A stretch of 64,000 bases of DNA, from the NCBI GenBank assembly GCA_024734495.1, contig JALMQS010000082.1, positions 191,882 to 255,881 of the forward strand, in the 5' to 3' direction. Under the pieces are notes generated by a model. It worked only from the letters and a program-made list of their open reading frames with translations. It did no database searches and had not been told where the DNA came from. Position 1 is the stretch's first letter. Every line of letters begins with the position of its first letter. A program made the position numbers and the translations under genes. The stretch is from Forficula auricularia (lineage: Eukaryota; Arthropoda; Insecta; Dermaptera; Forficulidae). Positions 21,034 through 32,042 of the stretch are shown here, piece after piece.

Positions 21034-21507
21034 GAAATAAAATCAACTGGTGTGTTCACCCCACAACTTTCACATTTTCATTTATTTGAAGTGATCGCAA
21101 CACTACTAATTTACACCCTCTTCCTTTATTTCGTTTTCTATATCGAGTTTAAGTTTCGAATTTCGTAGCTCTGAGACTTATGGTTGCGAAACCCAGGGGG
21201 GGGGGACATATGTACATACGTACGCACTGACCAATGAATTTTTGGCCCCTTTTTGGCCCCTGGGGACCACAATTTTCGGTTTTATGTCCTAAATCCGGTT
21301 TCCAACTATTAAAGGCAACGATTCCTTCCACCTAGAAGTTACAAAATGAAATTAACTTTTTTCATCTCTGAGATAGAAGCTCTCAGAGTCAGGACTCAAA
21401 CAGGCCCTCGTAATACTCTCCCATTATATTCTATGAATAGAAATGTGAAAGTAAAAATTGCACAACACTTTTACACACATATTCGGTTATCTACAAAAGT
21501 ATTAAAT
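21034..21507 (+). mobile_element. Repeat K, copy 1
   Basis: From TCAACTGGTGTGTTCACC to GTGAAAGTAAAAAT. Copy 2 is at 52795-53311 with the same limits, inserted in a different element. Marks are GAATTTCGTAGCTCTGAGAC, TTATGGTTGCGAAACCCAGG, GGCCCCTGGGGACCAC and TAAAGGCAACGATTCCTTC. No coding; class unknown. The two nested copies show it is a mobile unit of about 0.5 kb. Confidence 0.65.
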
Positions 21508-21532
21508 CCTTTTCAATATTTTTATAAGCCCG

Positions 21533-21742
21533 TTTAGTATTGAAGTGGAGTCTGCCCCAGAAAATATACAATTAGAATTGATAGATCTCCAATCGAGTAT
21601 TAATTTGAAATACATGTTTGAGACAAATAATAAAATTGAATTTTATCAAAAATATATCCAAGTAGATAAGTTTCTTAATTTAACACAACTAGCACTACGT
21701 ATTATAGCTGCTATGGGAACCATGTTGTTTCCAATTTTGTAG
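21533..21742 (+). pseudogene. hAT transposase, C-terminal fragment
   Basis: In frame from 21533: FSIEVESAPENIQLELIDLQ, then KFLNLTQLALRIIAAMGT and a stop near 21740. The pattern S-x-P-x-x-x-Q-x-E-L-I-D-L-Q ... K-x-x-N-L-x-x-x-A-x-x-x-x-x-x-x-G-[ST] is the familiar lead-in to the C-terminal dimerisation region of hAT transposases. NPF just upstream, at about 21507, is split from it by about 20 bp. The fragment shares orientation and element with 20022-20264. Confidence 0.7.
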
Positions 21743-22127
21743 GGGGGCTCTGGGGGCAGGGGGTGAAGGGGCGATCTAATTTATACGTAAAAATTCTTCC
21801 CCTTCGAATACAAATTTGACGTGTCTGAGCGATTTTTGAAATAATTTGCCAGCTTAGCGATACTAAGGGTGGGAAGTTTTCAAATTGACACACTGTATAT
21901 TTACTATATTGTACCTATTGTGGCTCCTAGCTTTTCTAATAATTTTAATAAATCTAAAATTCCATCTAAGTCTCCGGTAGGCCCATTATTGAATTTAAAT
22001 TTATTTCTTTGATTGTGACCCAGTTCATATTTTGGTATTTTTCATTGGCCCGGCAACGATTTTGGGTTGAACATAACTGGTCTAAATAAAACTTACATTA
22101 AAATATTTTCTCTAAAAAAAATATATA

Positions 22128-23382
22128 TACAGGATGAGTTTTTACTTTATTTATCTTGAGACAGTCTTACAACTCAAAAGCAGTGCATTATATGAAAAAA
22201 AGTTTCAAATAAAAGTTTCTTTATATGGAGGGGGAAACTAAACTACACTATTGTTTCTCGATCTAAAACAAGCTTTCAAGGGTATTTTAAGGTCCTGTTC
22301 TGTTTTTGAAATAAAAACCTATATATTTATTTTCATATTTATAATTTCCAAAAGAAACTGAGCAACTTTTATAAGAACTATTTTTTTATCCGTCATCAAA
22401 TAAACAAAATATTAAATCAATTATTAGATCTCAAAAAAATCCTAATAATAATTTTTAACAATTATTCAACTTAATTATCAAGTAATAATGAGTAAATAAT
22501 TAATTATTAAATAAAGAATTATTCAATCGAAAAGTCACAACAATGAAAATAAGTGTTTATAATGATTTTAAAACTTCGTTATACTCAGATTTAAGAGATT
22601 ATTTTCTACTTAATAGAACTACTTAAACTTTTTGAGCTTAAAAAAGTTTTCTTTCTCGTGTCAATCGAGTAGATAGTTATATTGTATTTCCATAATAAAA
22701 ATGGAGCATTTTTTGTAGAAGACAGAATTAAAATGGTCTTAATTTATGCGGTGAATGAGGAAGAAGTTTTATTGAGCTGCCATTGAAATGAATGCCAAGC
22801 GTTTTCCTGCTAGGAATACACCCTCACAAGCTTCATTTTATCATGTTGTAATTCAGTTTAAAAAAAATACACGAAATGTAAAGGAAAACAGGCCAAAAAA
22901 AACGAATTTTGAACTGGAATTAATCCAGAAGACTTGCGATAACACTTTTGAATGTCAGAGAATAGTGTCGAAAAATTATTAAATTATTAATTATTATTAA
23001 ATTATTTATTTAATAATTAATTATTTGATCATTATTGATTGATAATTAAGTTGAATAATTGTTAAAAATTATTATTAGGATTTTTTGAGATCCAATAATT
23101 GATTTAATATTTTGTTTATTTGATGTCGGATAAAAAATTGTTCTTATAAAAGTTGCTCAGTTTTATTTGTAGATTATAAATATGAAAAGAATTATATAGG
23201 TTTTTATTAAAAAAACAAAACTTGAACTTAAAATACCCTTGTAAGCTTGTTCTAGATCGACAAACAATAGCGTAGTTTAGTTTCCCCTTGATATAAATAA
23301 ACTTTTATTTGAAACTTTTTTCATATGATCTACTGTTTTTGAGTTATAAGACTGTCTCAAGATAAAAAACTAACCCGGTATA
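22128..23382. mobile_element. TA-flanked long-hairpin transposon carrying a DUF4817 fragment
   Basis: The arms (22128-22495 and 23030-23382) are ~360 bp inverted repeats with tips CAGGATGAGTTTTT and CCGGGTTAGTTTTT (right end reversed), each next to TA, as in the Tc1/mariner superfamily. Arm marks are TATCTTGAGACAGTCTTA and GTTTCAAATAAAAGTTT. The 0.53-kb loop holds the start of an arthropod-type transposase. Solo ends of the family lie at 6877-7001 and 44010-44138. Confidence 0.75.
22770..22982 (+). pseudogene. DUF4817-type transposase head
   Basis: The ORF gives AKRFPARNTPSQASFYHVV, then FKKNTRNVKENRPKK. It matches the pattern A-x-R-F-P-x-R-x-x-P-S-x-x-x-F-x-x-[VL] ... G-x-V of DUF4817, the helix-turn-helix domain at the front of an arthropod group of IS630/Tc1/mariner transposases. 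A frameshifted lead (MVLIYAVNEEE, about 22733) fits the residues normally just before it. Only the DNA-binding head remains, and the 60-codon frame ends at 22982. A matching catalytic tail of the same kind of transposase is at 62232-62474. Confidence 0.6.
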
Positions 23383-23401
23383 TATATATGGCAAATATAA
23401 A

Positions 23402-23508
23402 AGAATATTTTATTTGCATAAAGCAGAGGACAACCTCATAGATTTCTCTTCATGAATCAAGAACTCTGCTACTCTTGACAAAACAAAATCTTTTCAATTA
23501 AACTCTTT
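23402..23508 (+). repeat. PLE-flank fragment
   Basis: TTATTTGCATAAAGCAGAGG and AACTCTGCTACTCTTGAC followed by AATCTTTTCAATTAAA match 20901-20995. It is a solo piece of the PLE terminal sequence outside the hAT. Confidence 0.5.
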
Positions 23509-24540
23509 TATTTATTTATTTAAACATAACAATGGTAAGGGACAAATCTGCCTCTTATCGTGAGATATAAAATTTTATAGAAATAAAAAAAAAAAAAAAA
23601 AAAGATATAAATTTGCCAAATATGTCTTTAATACGTTAATTTTCAAAAGAAAAGATGGAAAATAAAAAAAGTGAAAGAATAAAGGCAATGGGGAGGAAAG
23701 AATAACGGAAGAGTACGAGTGTTTACTTTAACTTAAGTAGTAAGTTGTTGCATCTAACAGCCATTAAATAAACAAAAAAATAAAACCTTATGTTGAATAA
23801 TAGTAAGAAAAAAAACTTTATTTCTTGTTTATACTGGTATGATTTTCTATTTGAATTATTAGAAAGAGCTGTATAATTGACGATCGGGGGCATTAACTCA
23901 TTTCGTTGTTTATCCTTCTCTGTTTCACGGCCCCATTTATCATTTCCACAGCCCCCTTGATTTCTCTTTCTAATTGTTAGTTTATTTATTTTCTTTTAAA
24001 AACAAATACTTTTTTGACAGCTGTTAACTATATACATAGACATTATTAAATGATAAAGTTTATGGTATTTTAGTGAGATTGGGGTGGGTTTAAGATTACA
24101 AACATTTTCGCAATCATCTCCAGACGATTCCCTTTCTCATTTATGGTAATTAATATACACTTCGATAGTTCAACAGGGTCCTAAATAATTGAGCAAAATT
24201 TGGACGAGATTAGAAAGAGATTAGAATTCAAATTCCATGGTCCCCCCTCAACCCTCAACTCTTGTAGTTGATATAGACACCAATAGTTATATAATATTTA
24301 CAAAATTTGTCCGATCCGGACTAAAGGGTCTAGAATTTAATTTTTGTAATTTTTACATTTTTACATACAATTAAATAAAAATTTATTATAAACATAAAAA
24401 AAATATTCTCAATCATATTTAGACAAAGGGTTTTTTTAAAAAAACGAAGAAAGTGGCCGAAATGGATAACCTTCTTTCATTCTAAATTTTGCTTTAAGAT
24501 GAGTAAGTAAGTATGTAAACAAATAATAATATATAAGATA
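23509..24540. other. AT-rich spacer, nothing recognised
   Basis: Long A runs and a G-rich AGGCAATGGGGAGGAAAG patch occur. No ORF over 60 codons that resembles a family, no inverted repeat I could pair. Confidence 0.4.
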
Positions 24541-25045
24541 CTAGCTGACGTCCGGGGCTTCGGCCCGCCGTCACATAGCCCCTGGCAGGGGAGCGTCTCG
24601 TTTTATGGTTAAAATTTACATAGATATAGCTGACCCGACCACGCGTTGCTGTGACTAACTCTTATGCTTCACGTCTAAACCACTGGACGTATCGAAACTA
24701 TATTCGCAACATATGTCCGTTTGGTGCTCTGATTGGTATATCTAAATTTTGGGCCAGGTTTATAATTATTGTTCCCTTAACCAAAAATAATATTGACAGT
24801 TGAAAGATTTCCAAAAAGCTATTATCGGCCACCTTGTTTGTTTGCTTTTACCCCCAGAGAGGCACTGGCGTTGTTTCCTCGAAAAAAATATTTTTTACAT
24901 GCCACAGGTGTGATATCTATAAAAACACTTGTGTATTTGAATGGAATGTTGTGTGAAAATTTCAAAGAAATCGGTGAAGAACTTTCGGAGATCCTTCAAC
25001 GTATCACTTAAGCGTAACAGTACATTTTTATTTATATAGATAATA
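24541..25045 (+). mobile_element. CTAGCTGACG repeat, copy 1
   Basis: Begins CTAGCTGACGTCCGGGGC with a GC hairpin (GGCTTCGGCC) and includes GCTGACCCGACCACGCGTTG, CCACTGGACGTATCGAAAC and AACATATGTCCGTTTGGTG. It ends in a CAACGTATCACTTAAGCG and TTTATTTATATAGATA tail. Copy 2 at 55373-55665 stops earlier. This is a style widespread in insect genomes. I leave Helitron-like versus LINE-tail origin open. Confidence 0.6.
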
Positions 25046-25154
25046 CCAATAATTTCAAATGACCCTAGATTATTATTGCAAAACTTGGTCCAATTCAAAC
25101 AAAGCCCCCGTAATTTAATCTTCAGACTTCCTCCCCCTCCCCCAAATTCCATGT

Positions 25155-25410
25155 TTTAAAGTGAAACTTCTTTAGCGACCTATCTGTTTGATTTTTTTGT
25201 TACAATAAAGGAAATGACTAAAGAGAGGAAATAATTTTTTTAAAAACCCGCTAATATATACTTCATGACTAATAAAATCTATTAAAATAAGGAAATTAAA
25301 ATTATTATTTTAAAACCCACAAATATTTCATGATAAATAAAATTTATTAAAATTAGGAAATTTAAATTATTTCAATAGATTGAGGATTGATGAGGGGACT
25401 GATCAACCAA
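25155..25410 (+). mobile_element. GAAACTTCTTTAGCGAC MITE, copy 1 (partial)
   Basis: AAGTGAAACTTCTTTAGCGA, GTTACAATAAAGGAAATGAC and AATTAGGAAATTTAAAT match 57026-57212 and, reversed, 51495-51728. The right terminal inverted repeat cannot be found here. Confidence 0.55.
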
Positions 25411-25740
25411 TCGACTTGATTGGGGAATAATGGAATTGAAATAATTATCGGAAAAGGGGTTTTTTTATCTAGTTAGATTTTTCCTCTTATTAAAAACAAG
25501 GACTAAAGATGAATAAGGACACTCGATGGTGGAAGTTATCTACGGAGATCGAAGCAAAAAATACAATGTATACATTAATTAATGTAAAATAATTGGTTTA
25601 ATAAAATTTATAAAAAAAAAAAAAAAATTATTTCAATAACATCTACGGCTTCAGAAGTTTTTTCTTAGCCCGTGAGCTTATGTGGATCAGGCTCACACAT
25701 ATTATTTTTTAATAAACGTATTTCTTATCTATATTATATA
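25411..25740. other. Spacer, no feature recognised
   Basis: A 16-bp A run at about 25613 is the only simple sequence of note. Confidence 0.4.
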
Positions 25741-26561
25741 AACGAGCTTTTCGTGCGTGTCTTCGGCACGCCCTCAACTCGGCCCTCCGGGCTAGTGCCC
25801 TGGCGGGCAGCGTCTCGGTCCAAAAATTTTATTCCTCTTAAAAAACCACACTCCAAATGTATACCCGTAAACTACCGAAAAATACATCGTCTCTTAAAAG
25901 TTTCGCCTCTTTAATTTTTGAGTGGCGGGGGGGGGGGGGAGGAATAATTATGAATATATTTAAATTTAAAATTTAAATTTAATTTTCATTTTTCCTTTTC
26001 AAAACAAAAATAATGAAATGATTTATGAACTGCAAAAAATTCGCAGGCTGAATCATGGAAATTATTCAAATTTACGCGGTTCAATTAATTTAATTAATTA
26101 CAAAAAATATATTTAATGTTTCTTAATTTAAAATGAATTGGAGTCTTTCATTTCAAAATTCGAGTGCAAATTAAAATTATATTTCAAATTTGCCTGGTTA
26201 ATGAAAATCAATTGGAGCTGTCAGTTTAAAATCCTAGCTGACAATTATATTTCAAATTTGCCTCGTTAATTAATATATATTTAATGTTTTTTAATTTAAA
26301 ATCAATTGGTGTTTTTTCATTTTCATTCGAGTTCAAATGAATACAATATTATCTCGACACAAAGTCTAAATCAAAAATTTATAGCTTTAGTAACTGAAAT
26401 TATGGTATAAATATTAATGTCAGATTGGTCTAGTGGTTAAAGCAAATGACCTTAGTTCGAAGAGTTCGTAGGTTCGATTCTAGGCAAGAGGGAGATATTT
26501 TTAGAGAAATTTCTCTTAGCGTTGTTACAAATTAATCTAGACTAGACAAACATATATAGTA
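25741..26561 (+). mobile_element. Composite repeat R1, copy 2 (with SINE-B tail)
   Basis: Head AACGAGCTTTTCGTGCGTG; tail CATATATAGTA. The last ~150 bp hold a tRNA-like pol III promoter: box A TTGGTCTAGTGG at 26425 and box B GGTTCGATTC at 26471. A partly duplicated middle block (TTGCCTGGTTAATG and TTGCCTCGTTAATT) is shared with copies 3 and 4. The tRNA-like tail also exists alone at 40688, so R1 is a fusion of two units. Confidence 0.7.
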
Positions 26562-27789
26562 TTTAAGGTCCCCTCCCAAGGTTCACCTTAAGAAAATCCT
26601 AAACGCTAAATATGAATAAGGATTTTTATCATAAAACGAAGAAAAACATTTTTTAATGAACATCTGACCTGGTCTTAAAATTTGTAGAATAAATAGAAGT
26701 TTAAAATATTTTAAAAATCTGAGAGTACATACATACTTACAGTTTCAAAAACTAGATTAAAATTTTCAAACTGAAAAATCGCATATAAAAACACTTTAAA
26801 TTTTTTTATAAACAGTATGTAAAAATACATAATTTTCAAAAAAAAAAAAAAAAAAATTGAATTTGGACCATTTCTGAAGAAGTTATGATCGAAAAACCGA
26901 AATTCGATATTACTTGAAAAATTAACTATTTATTAAACATGAAAAATAAATAATACAATATAACTAAACTACTTATTTGTTATGTTAAAAAAAAATAGCT
27001 ATAATAAAATTTCAACCTTCATTAAATTTAATCCCCAAAATACAAGCGCCACATACATTGGCATTTTATCCCTGAGTTCCACCGCACCATTTATCGTTCC
27101 TACGGCCCTTTTTCGCCTCGTAATAATTGTTAATTGGTAGTTAATTTTTATGAAAAATAAAAACAATTTTTCCTGATTGCTTGCTCATAACTGGAATTTA
27201 CGCAAGCGTAATAAAAATTTTTGATTGATAATCTGATATGATTATTTTGCTGGGAATACCAATTACCATTTATATTTTGAAAAATTCGAAAATAAATATA
27301 GCTATATTATAGACTCAACGGCAAAAAACAACAACAACCGGATATTTGATACCTTTAAAAAAAATATACGCGATTTATTTTTCTGTTATTTCATTTTGAC
27401 ATTTATTTTTTTCTATATGTCCAGTTAAAAATAAATAATAAAATAAATAAATAAATAAAAATTAATAATAACATGTTTTGTTTGAATTCTTCACTAATTA
27501 AAGCTTTTGGAATAGAGGAACAATGTCAACAGCTATTAAATGGTTATGGAGGGGTAACAATGTATTCTTAAAATAATTCGCTCATATGATTTTTTTTTTG
27601 GCTTCTTATTTTCTAAATATCTAAAAAAAAACTGAAATTAGTTTGATTAAATTTAGTGAATTCGTGGCTTTCGGTTTACATTAAAACCTTTTACATATCG
27701 CTCTTTTATTGTTAATGCAACATAACTCCAAAAACTGTGATTTTACAGGAGGATCACTTCGAATTTTTGTTTGTTGAGTTATGTTGCTG
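26562..27789. other. AT-rich spacer with a weak relative of the 425-bp array
   Basis: About 27510-27570 resembles the units at 28900-30270 (GGAACAATGTCAACA and GTAACAATGTATT). GAAATTAGTTTGATTAAATT at 27636 recurs at 34969. No gene seen. Confidence 0.4.
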
Positions 27790-28330
27790 TTGTATCAAAT
27801 GAGCAAATATAATAATAAATATCGAAAAATTTAAATTAATTTATCAAAATGTCATCCTTACTGGGTACGTGAGTGGGTTGCCAAACTTTATGTAAGTACT
27901 AGCTCAAAAACAAATGAAGGTATCTAACGAACATACCTAATCTAAACCTAACTTAACCTAATCCTAACCTATATATAAAATACACTCAAAAATATGATAA
28001 ATATAAACAAACTAACAATCTCCAGTGCCATCACGATCTCTTTTTTTTTTTTTTTTTTTTTTTGTGGCTTTTCGGCCATGGTAGCCATAAGCTATTTACG
28101 ATACTATTTATTTTTATTTTTAAATTTGTCTCTACCTCGGGGGTCAGATTTTAGCCGGATGCCTCGAGCCGGATTCGAACTCGAGTCCTCTTGGTTAGCT
28201 GGCTGACATGCTACCGCCTAGCCTACCCGACCCCCCACGATCTCTTTTAAAAATATCTATATATAAAAGTTTATAAGTATCCATAATATGTCATTTTTTA
28301 ATTTTAATTTTTTTGGCCAACTTACTATAG
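27790..28330 (+). repeat. Repeat H, copy 2, interrupted by SINE-A
   Basis: AGCTCAAAAACAAATGAAGG, AACATACCTAA and CAGTGCCATCACGATCTC align with 36310-36610. The SINE at 28041-28235 sits in the CACGATCTC site. The uninterrupted site is seen in the copy near 36530. Confidence 0.7.
28041..28235 (-). mobile_element. SINE-A, complete copy with target duplication
   Basis: Poly-T start, TGGCTTTTCGGCC, the body, then a tRNA-like head with box B GGATTCGAACTCG and a C6 end. It is flanked by CACGATCTC (28032-28040 and 28236-28244), and the related repeat H copy at 36.5 kb has the site once. On the SINE strand: head GGTCGGGTAGGCTAGGCGG, about 195 bp long, polyA tail. It is a non-autonomous pol III retroelement copied by a LINE. 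Frames across it are not genes. Confidence 0.9.
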
Positions 28331-28335
28331 TAATA

Positions 28336-28899
28336 TAATAAATATTTTTATACAATAAGCATTAAAATAAATTTCTACAAAACGTGTTGATTATGTCATT
28401 ATGTGGGTATCTTAAAGGGTGGTGATTTTTCTACTCAACGAAGATTTGTTACTCTATTTTAAAATTAAGAAGATAAATAAATAAATTGACAGTTTTAAAT
28501 AATAATCTTAATAAAATTCTAATTCCATAGATAAAAATAAAAAATATATATTAAAAATAAATATTTTGGATTTTTCAGTTATGATGTTTGCGATATGACT
28601 TTTGAAAGGCTTAGCACAAAAATGTCAACTATTTATTTGTCTTATACAAGTAACAATGTATTTAAAAACAAATAAATAAATAGCCTAGGTGACTTGATTA
28701 ATAAAAATAAATATTATTCTAGTTAAAAAGGGAAAAAATAGTTGATTATGTGGATGTCTCAAACTTAAATGTCCTTTAGTTGTGTCTTAAAATCTTTGAC
28801 AATAATAATAATAGCAAATAAGATTGACAGATTTTGTTTTAAACTTCTATTAAAGATAAATAAATAAATAAACATAAAAATATGATAAAATTCCTCGTT
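28336..28899. other. AT-rich spacer, no gene
   Basis: Contains AATGTCAACTATTTATTTG at about 28622, a weak echo of the tandem array that follows. Nothing else recognised. Confidence 0.4.
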
Positions 28900-30270
28900 A
28901 ATGAGATACAACTATGTCAACAACATTCAAATTTTCGGGTAGGCAAGAATGCATATTTAAAATAAATACTATTTCGTATATCTTAAAGGGTTGTTTTTAA
29001 TTGGTGTAATTAAAAAAAACTACAATTAAAATACAACCATTTTTCGAAAAATAATAAAAAAAGATATATATTATTTTTTTTATTTAAATTTTTAATAAAA
29101 TTAATTTAAAATGAAAATAAAAAAATTTTGTGAAATTTTTAATTGATAATGCAACAATGTGTCAACAATATTCAAATTTGTGTGTAGACTACAATTCATT
29201 TTTAAAACAAATACTATTTGGTATATCGTAAAGGAGTAGTTTTTAATGATGTATTTTAACAAATTTTGACAAACATACAATTTTTCGATAAATGAAAAAA
29301 TTTTAAATTTTTTATTTGAATTTTTAATAAAAAATTTTAATTGCAAGAATGTCAACAACATTCAAATTTTTGGGTAGGCAACAATGCATTTTTAAAATAA
29401 ATACTATTTTGTATATATTAAAAGGTTGTTTTCAATTGGTGTAAACTACAATTAAAAAACAACAATTTTTCGAAAAATCAAAAAAAAAATTTTTATTTAA
29501 ATGTTAAATATAAAATAAAAATTAAAAAAATTTAGTAAAAATTTTTAATTGATAATGCAACAATGTGTCAACAATATGTTCAAATTTGTGTGTAGACTAC
29601 AAAATTTTTTAAAATAAATGCTATTTCATATGTCATTAAAAACAGTAGTTTTTAATGAAGTACCTATTTTAACAAATTTTGACAATTAAAAACAAATAAA
29701 CAATTTTTCAATAAAAAAAAAATAATAAATTTTTTATTTTAATTTTTAATTTTCATTGGAACAATGTCAACAACATTCAATTTTTCGGGTAGGCGAGAAT
29801 GTATTTTTAAAATAAATACTATTTCGTATAATTATTTTAAAGGGTTGTTTTTTATTGGTGTAATTAAAACAAAACTAAAATTCAAAAACAACAATTTTTC
29901 GGCAAATCAAAAAAAAAAAAAAATACCCATATTTTTTTTATTTAAATATTTAATATAAAATAAAAATAAAAAAAATTTAGTAAAAATTTTTAATTGAAAT
30001 AATGCAACAATGTGTCAACAATATATTCAAATTTGTGTGTAGACTACAAATCAATTTTAAAATAAATGCTATTTCATTTGTCATCGTAAAGGATAGTTTT
30101 TAATGATTTATTTTAACAAATATTGACAATTAAAAAACAAAACAAACAATTTTTTAGAAAATAAAAAAAAATTTATTTGAATTTTTAATAAAAAAAATAA
30201 AAAAAATTTCATTGCAACAATGTCAAAAAAATATTCAAATTTTTGAATAGTCAACAATAGTTAACCTTGA
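28900..30270 (+). repeat. Dimeric tandem array, ~425-bp period
   Basis: Type-A half-units (ATGTCAACAACATTCAA, GGGTAGGCAACAATGCATTT) start at 28914, 29349, 29764 and 30220. Type-B half-units (ATGTGTCAACAATATTCAAA, GTGTGTAGACTAC) start at 29158, 29573 and 30009. A and B share AAAATAAATNCTATTTCGTA and AAAGGNTNGTTTTTAAT. So a ~215-bp monomer diverged into two types and the pair was then repeated. The short frames here are repeat translations. Confidence 0.8.
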
Positions 30271-30324
30271 AATTAATTTAAATTAAAAGATTAAAAAAAA
30301 ATAAATAATATATTAAGAAAAAAA

Positions 30325-31003
30325 ATGCTAGTTTATTTATTAGTTGATGGTTTATCGTGGGTGTGTGGTGTTACCTGTCAGGCAGGTTGTCAGGCAGGTG
30401 GTGCGTGCTCGCTCTCTGGACCCGCGTTTCGCTCGCGCTCTTTCCCGGGTGTCTGTTCAGTTTTCGTTCCCACGGACGACGGAAGGCGAAATGGTCTGAG
30501 CCCACCTCGTAGGGAGGCAGAAAACCGACGCATGCGCCTAAACCCTGGCGCCTCATACCACCCAACAACCCCTAGTTCCACTAAACTTGCAACCCCCTTT
30601 AACGCAGGCGGGCTATTGATCCCCGCTCCGACCCGCCCGCCTATCGATTCCCCATTCAAAATACAGCACCTCACTTTTGGGCCACCCTGTAGTGGACGAA
30701 GACACCCGGTAGTAGGTGCACACACCCCTCATCCTTCAACCCACCGATTGCAGGGGGCGTGCGTGCGTGTATGCGGCCGGGGGGTGGGGGACGGTTAGGC
30801 CCAGGGATGTACGAAAAATCGAAAACCCTCCCGAAGAGTAAAAGTTGGGTCCTTTCACTTTTCCACTACGATGCGGGTGAAGGTAATGGGTTCGGGGAAA
30901 GTGAAGAAGGGGAGTTTATACGTCACGGTTGTGTTTTTAGAAAAGGAGACAAAATATTACAACTCGCGAAACATAAACAACCTAAATCGGATCACGTTCA
31001 ATG
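30325..31003 (+). other. GC-rich island with open frames, role unknown
   Basis: 30370-31000 is clearly richer in G+C and in CG steps than its surroundings. Two overlapping frames are open: 30325-30798 (157 codons, Pro/Arg-rich and of low information) and 30759-31004 (81 codons, ending FRKGDKILQLAKHKQPKSDH). Three frames on both strands are open in part, as expected for GC-rich DNA, so coding is not shown. It could be a promoter-proximal first exon or an inserted foreign or element piece. No splice site or family match convinced me. Confidence 0.3.
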
Positions 31004-32042
31004 ATTCATGAATCCGGCGTTCGAGGCTTCGATAGAACAATTATTATTAATTACCTTTGGGAATTTAGAATCCTCCCCCTGGCACACTTAACCTCCCTCA
31101 TGGCCTTATTCACCTTCCCGCGTTTAATATCCACCCGGATTCAAATTGATTGTAATTGAGAGATTTCACTAGAGAGGAATCAAATTAATCCACAACATGT
31201 GTATAATAATAATAATAATAATAATCATAATAGTGGGGGACTTGTACTCTGAGATTGAGGGTTTCACTATGGCTATTCAGGATCAGGTAATTGTCACGAG
31301 GAACTTACCCTAAGTACATCATCCAGGATGCACTCTGACAATAGATGAAATATATATGTTACTTCCTCTTAGATTGTGCACTGAAGAGTTATCATTAATA
31401 TGATAAAACATTGGGTTAGGTCTCTTTGAAGTCTGGTGGGTAAACAAAAAGCTGTCTTGCGAATTTGAAGCTTTTTGGTAGGTTTTTATTAGTTCTTTTT
31501 TGTCTCTTTTGGGGAAGGGGTTTGTTAATTCTTCTTTCCATTTAGAGATAGGAAAAGCAAGGGTTGGTTTTGAAATTAGCCTGAAATAAGGAAATCTCTG
31601 CGTTACTAAGGTAAATATTTTGTTTATTTTTAAAATATTGTTTCTTTTTTTTTAGATAATATGGTTAAAAGGGGTAGTCAATCCAGGGTTGGGACTAGAA
31701 GTATAGGTGTTGAAACCAGTGGTGGTTTTTGTTATTAGGATAATTCAGATAGTTATTTAGATTATAAGGATTTAGGGACGAATGGTATTAATTTAAATAC
31801 AGTCTGGTTCCTACAAGTTAGTTAATTCAGATATTAATATGTAGGTTTGCATTCATTTCTAGGATCTGGCATTGATTTGTTGAAGTCTGTCTATTTATTA
31901 CTACTTGGGATTATAGTCTTCTGCCCTCTATGATTAAATCAATTACCATATAAATTTTGTCAAGTCCTAAAGTTCTAGAATTGTAAATTTATTTAGTTCT
32001 CACAAGCAGAGATTAGCTGAGGTAGAGAGAGTATGTACAAAA
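31004..32042. other. Unassigned; possibly 5' part of the LINE insertion
   Basis: Lower A+T than typical for the window around 31020-31150, with (AAT)n at 31205-31225. A short frame from ATG 31661 (MVKRGSQSRVGTRSIGVETS) ends in a stop at about 31737. I do not recognise it. Confidence 0.3.

Larger units (their letters stand above)
19787..22079 (+). mobile_element. hAT DNA transposon relic with nested insertions
   Basis: The ends are CAATTATGTCCAACCC (19787) and its inverted form GGGTTGAACATAACTG (to 22079), 14 of 16 matching. They are flanked by a perfect 8-bp duplication GTCTAAAT (19779-19786 and 22080-22087), the hAT hallmark. Inside are two pieces of a hAT transposase (20022-20264 and 21533-21742). 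Between them lie a Penelope-like fragment with inverted flanks (20265-20945) and a second repeat (21034-21507). The GC-rich GCGGGCCGCATGCGGCCC near the left end is a known style of hAT terminus. Confidence 0.88.

Noticed and set aside
26425..26490. Possible true tRNA genes at the SINE-B and SINE-A heads
   Set aside because: Pol III boxes are present, but acceptor stems do not pair and the sequences are multi-copy heads of SINEs.
30325..30798. 157-codon frame in the GC-rich island
   Set aside because: Frames on both strands are open as expected from composition, the content is Pro/Arg/Gly-rich without a domain, and no splice or start context is convincing. Kept only as an island.
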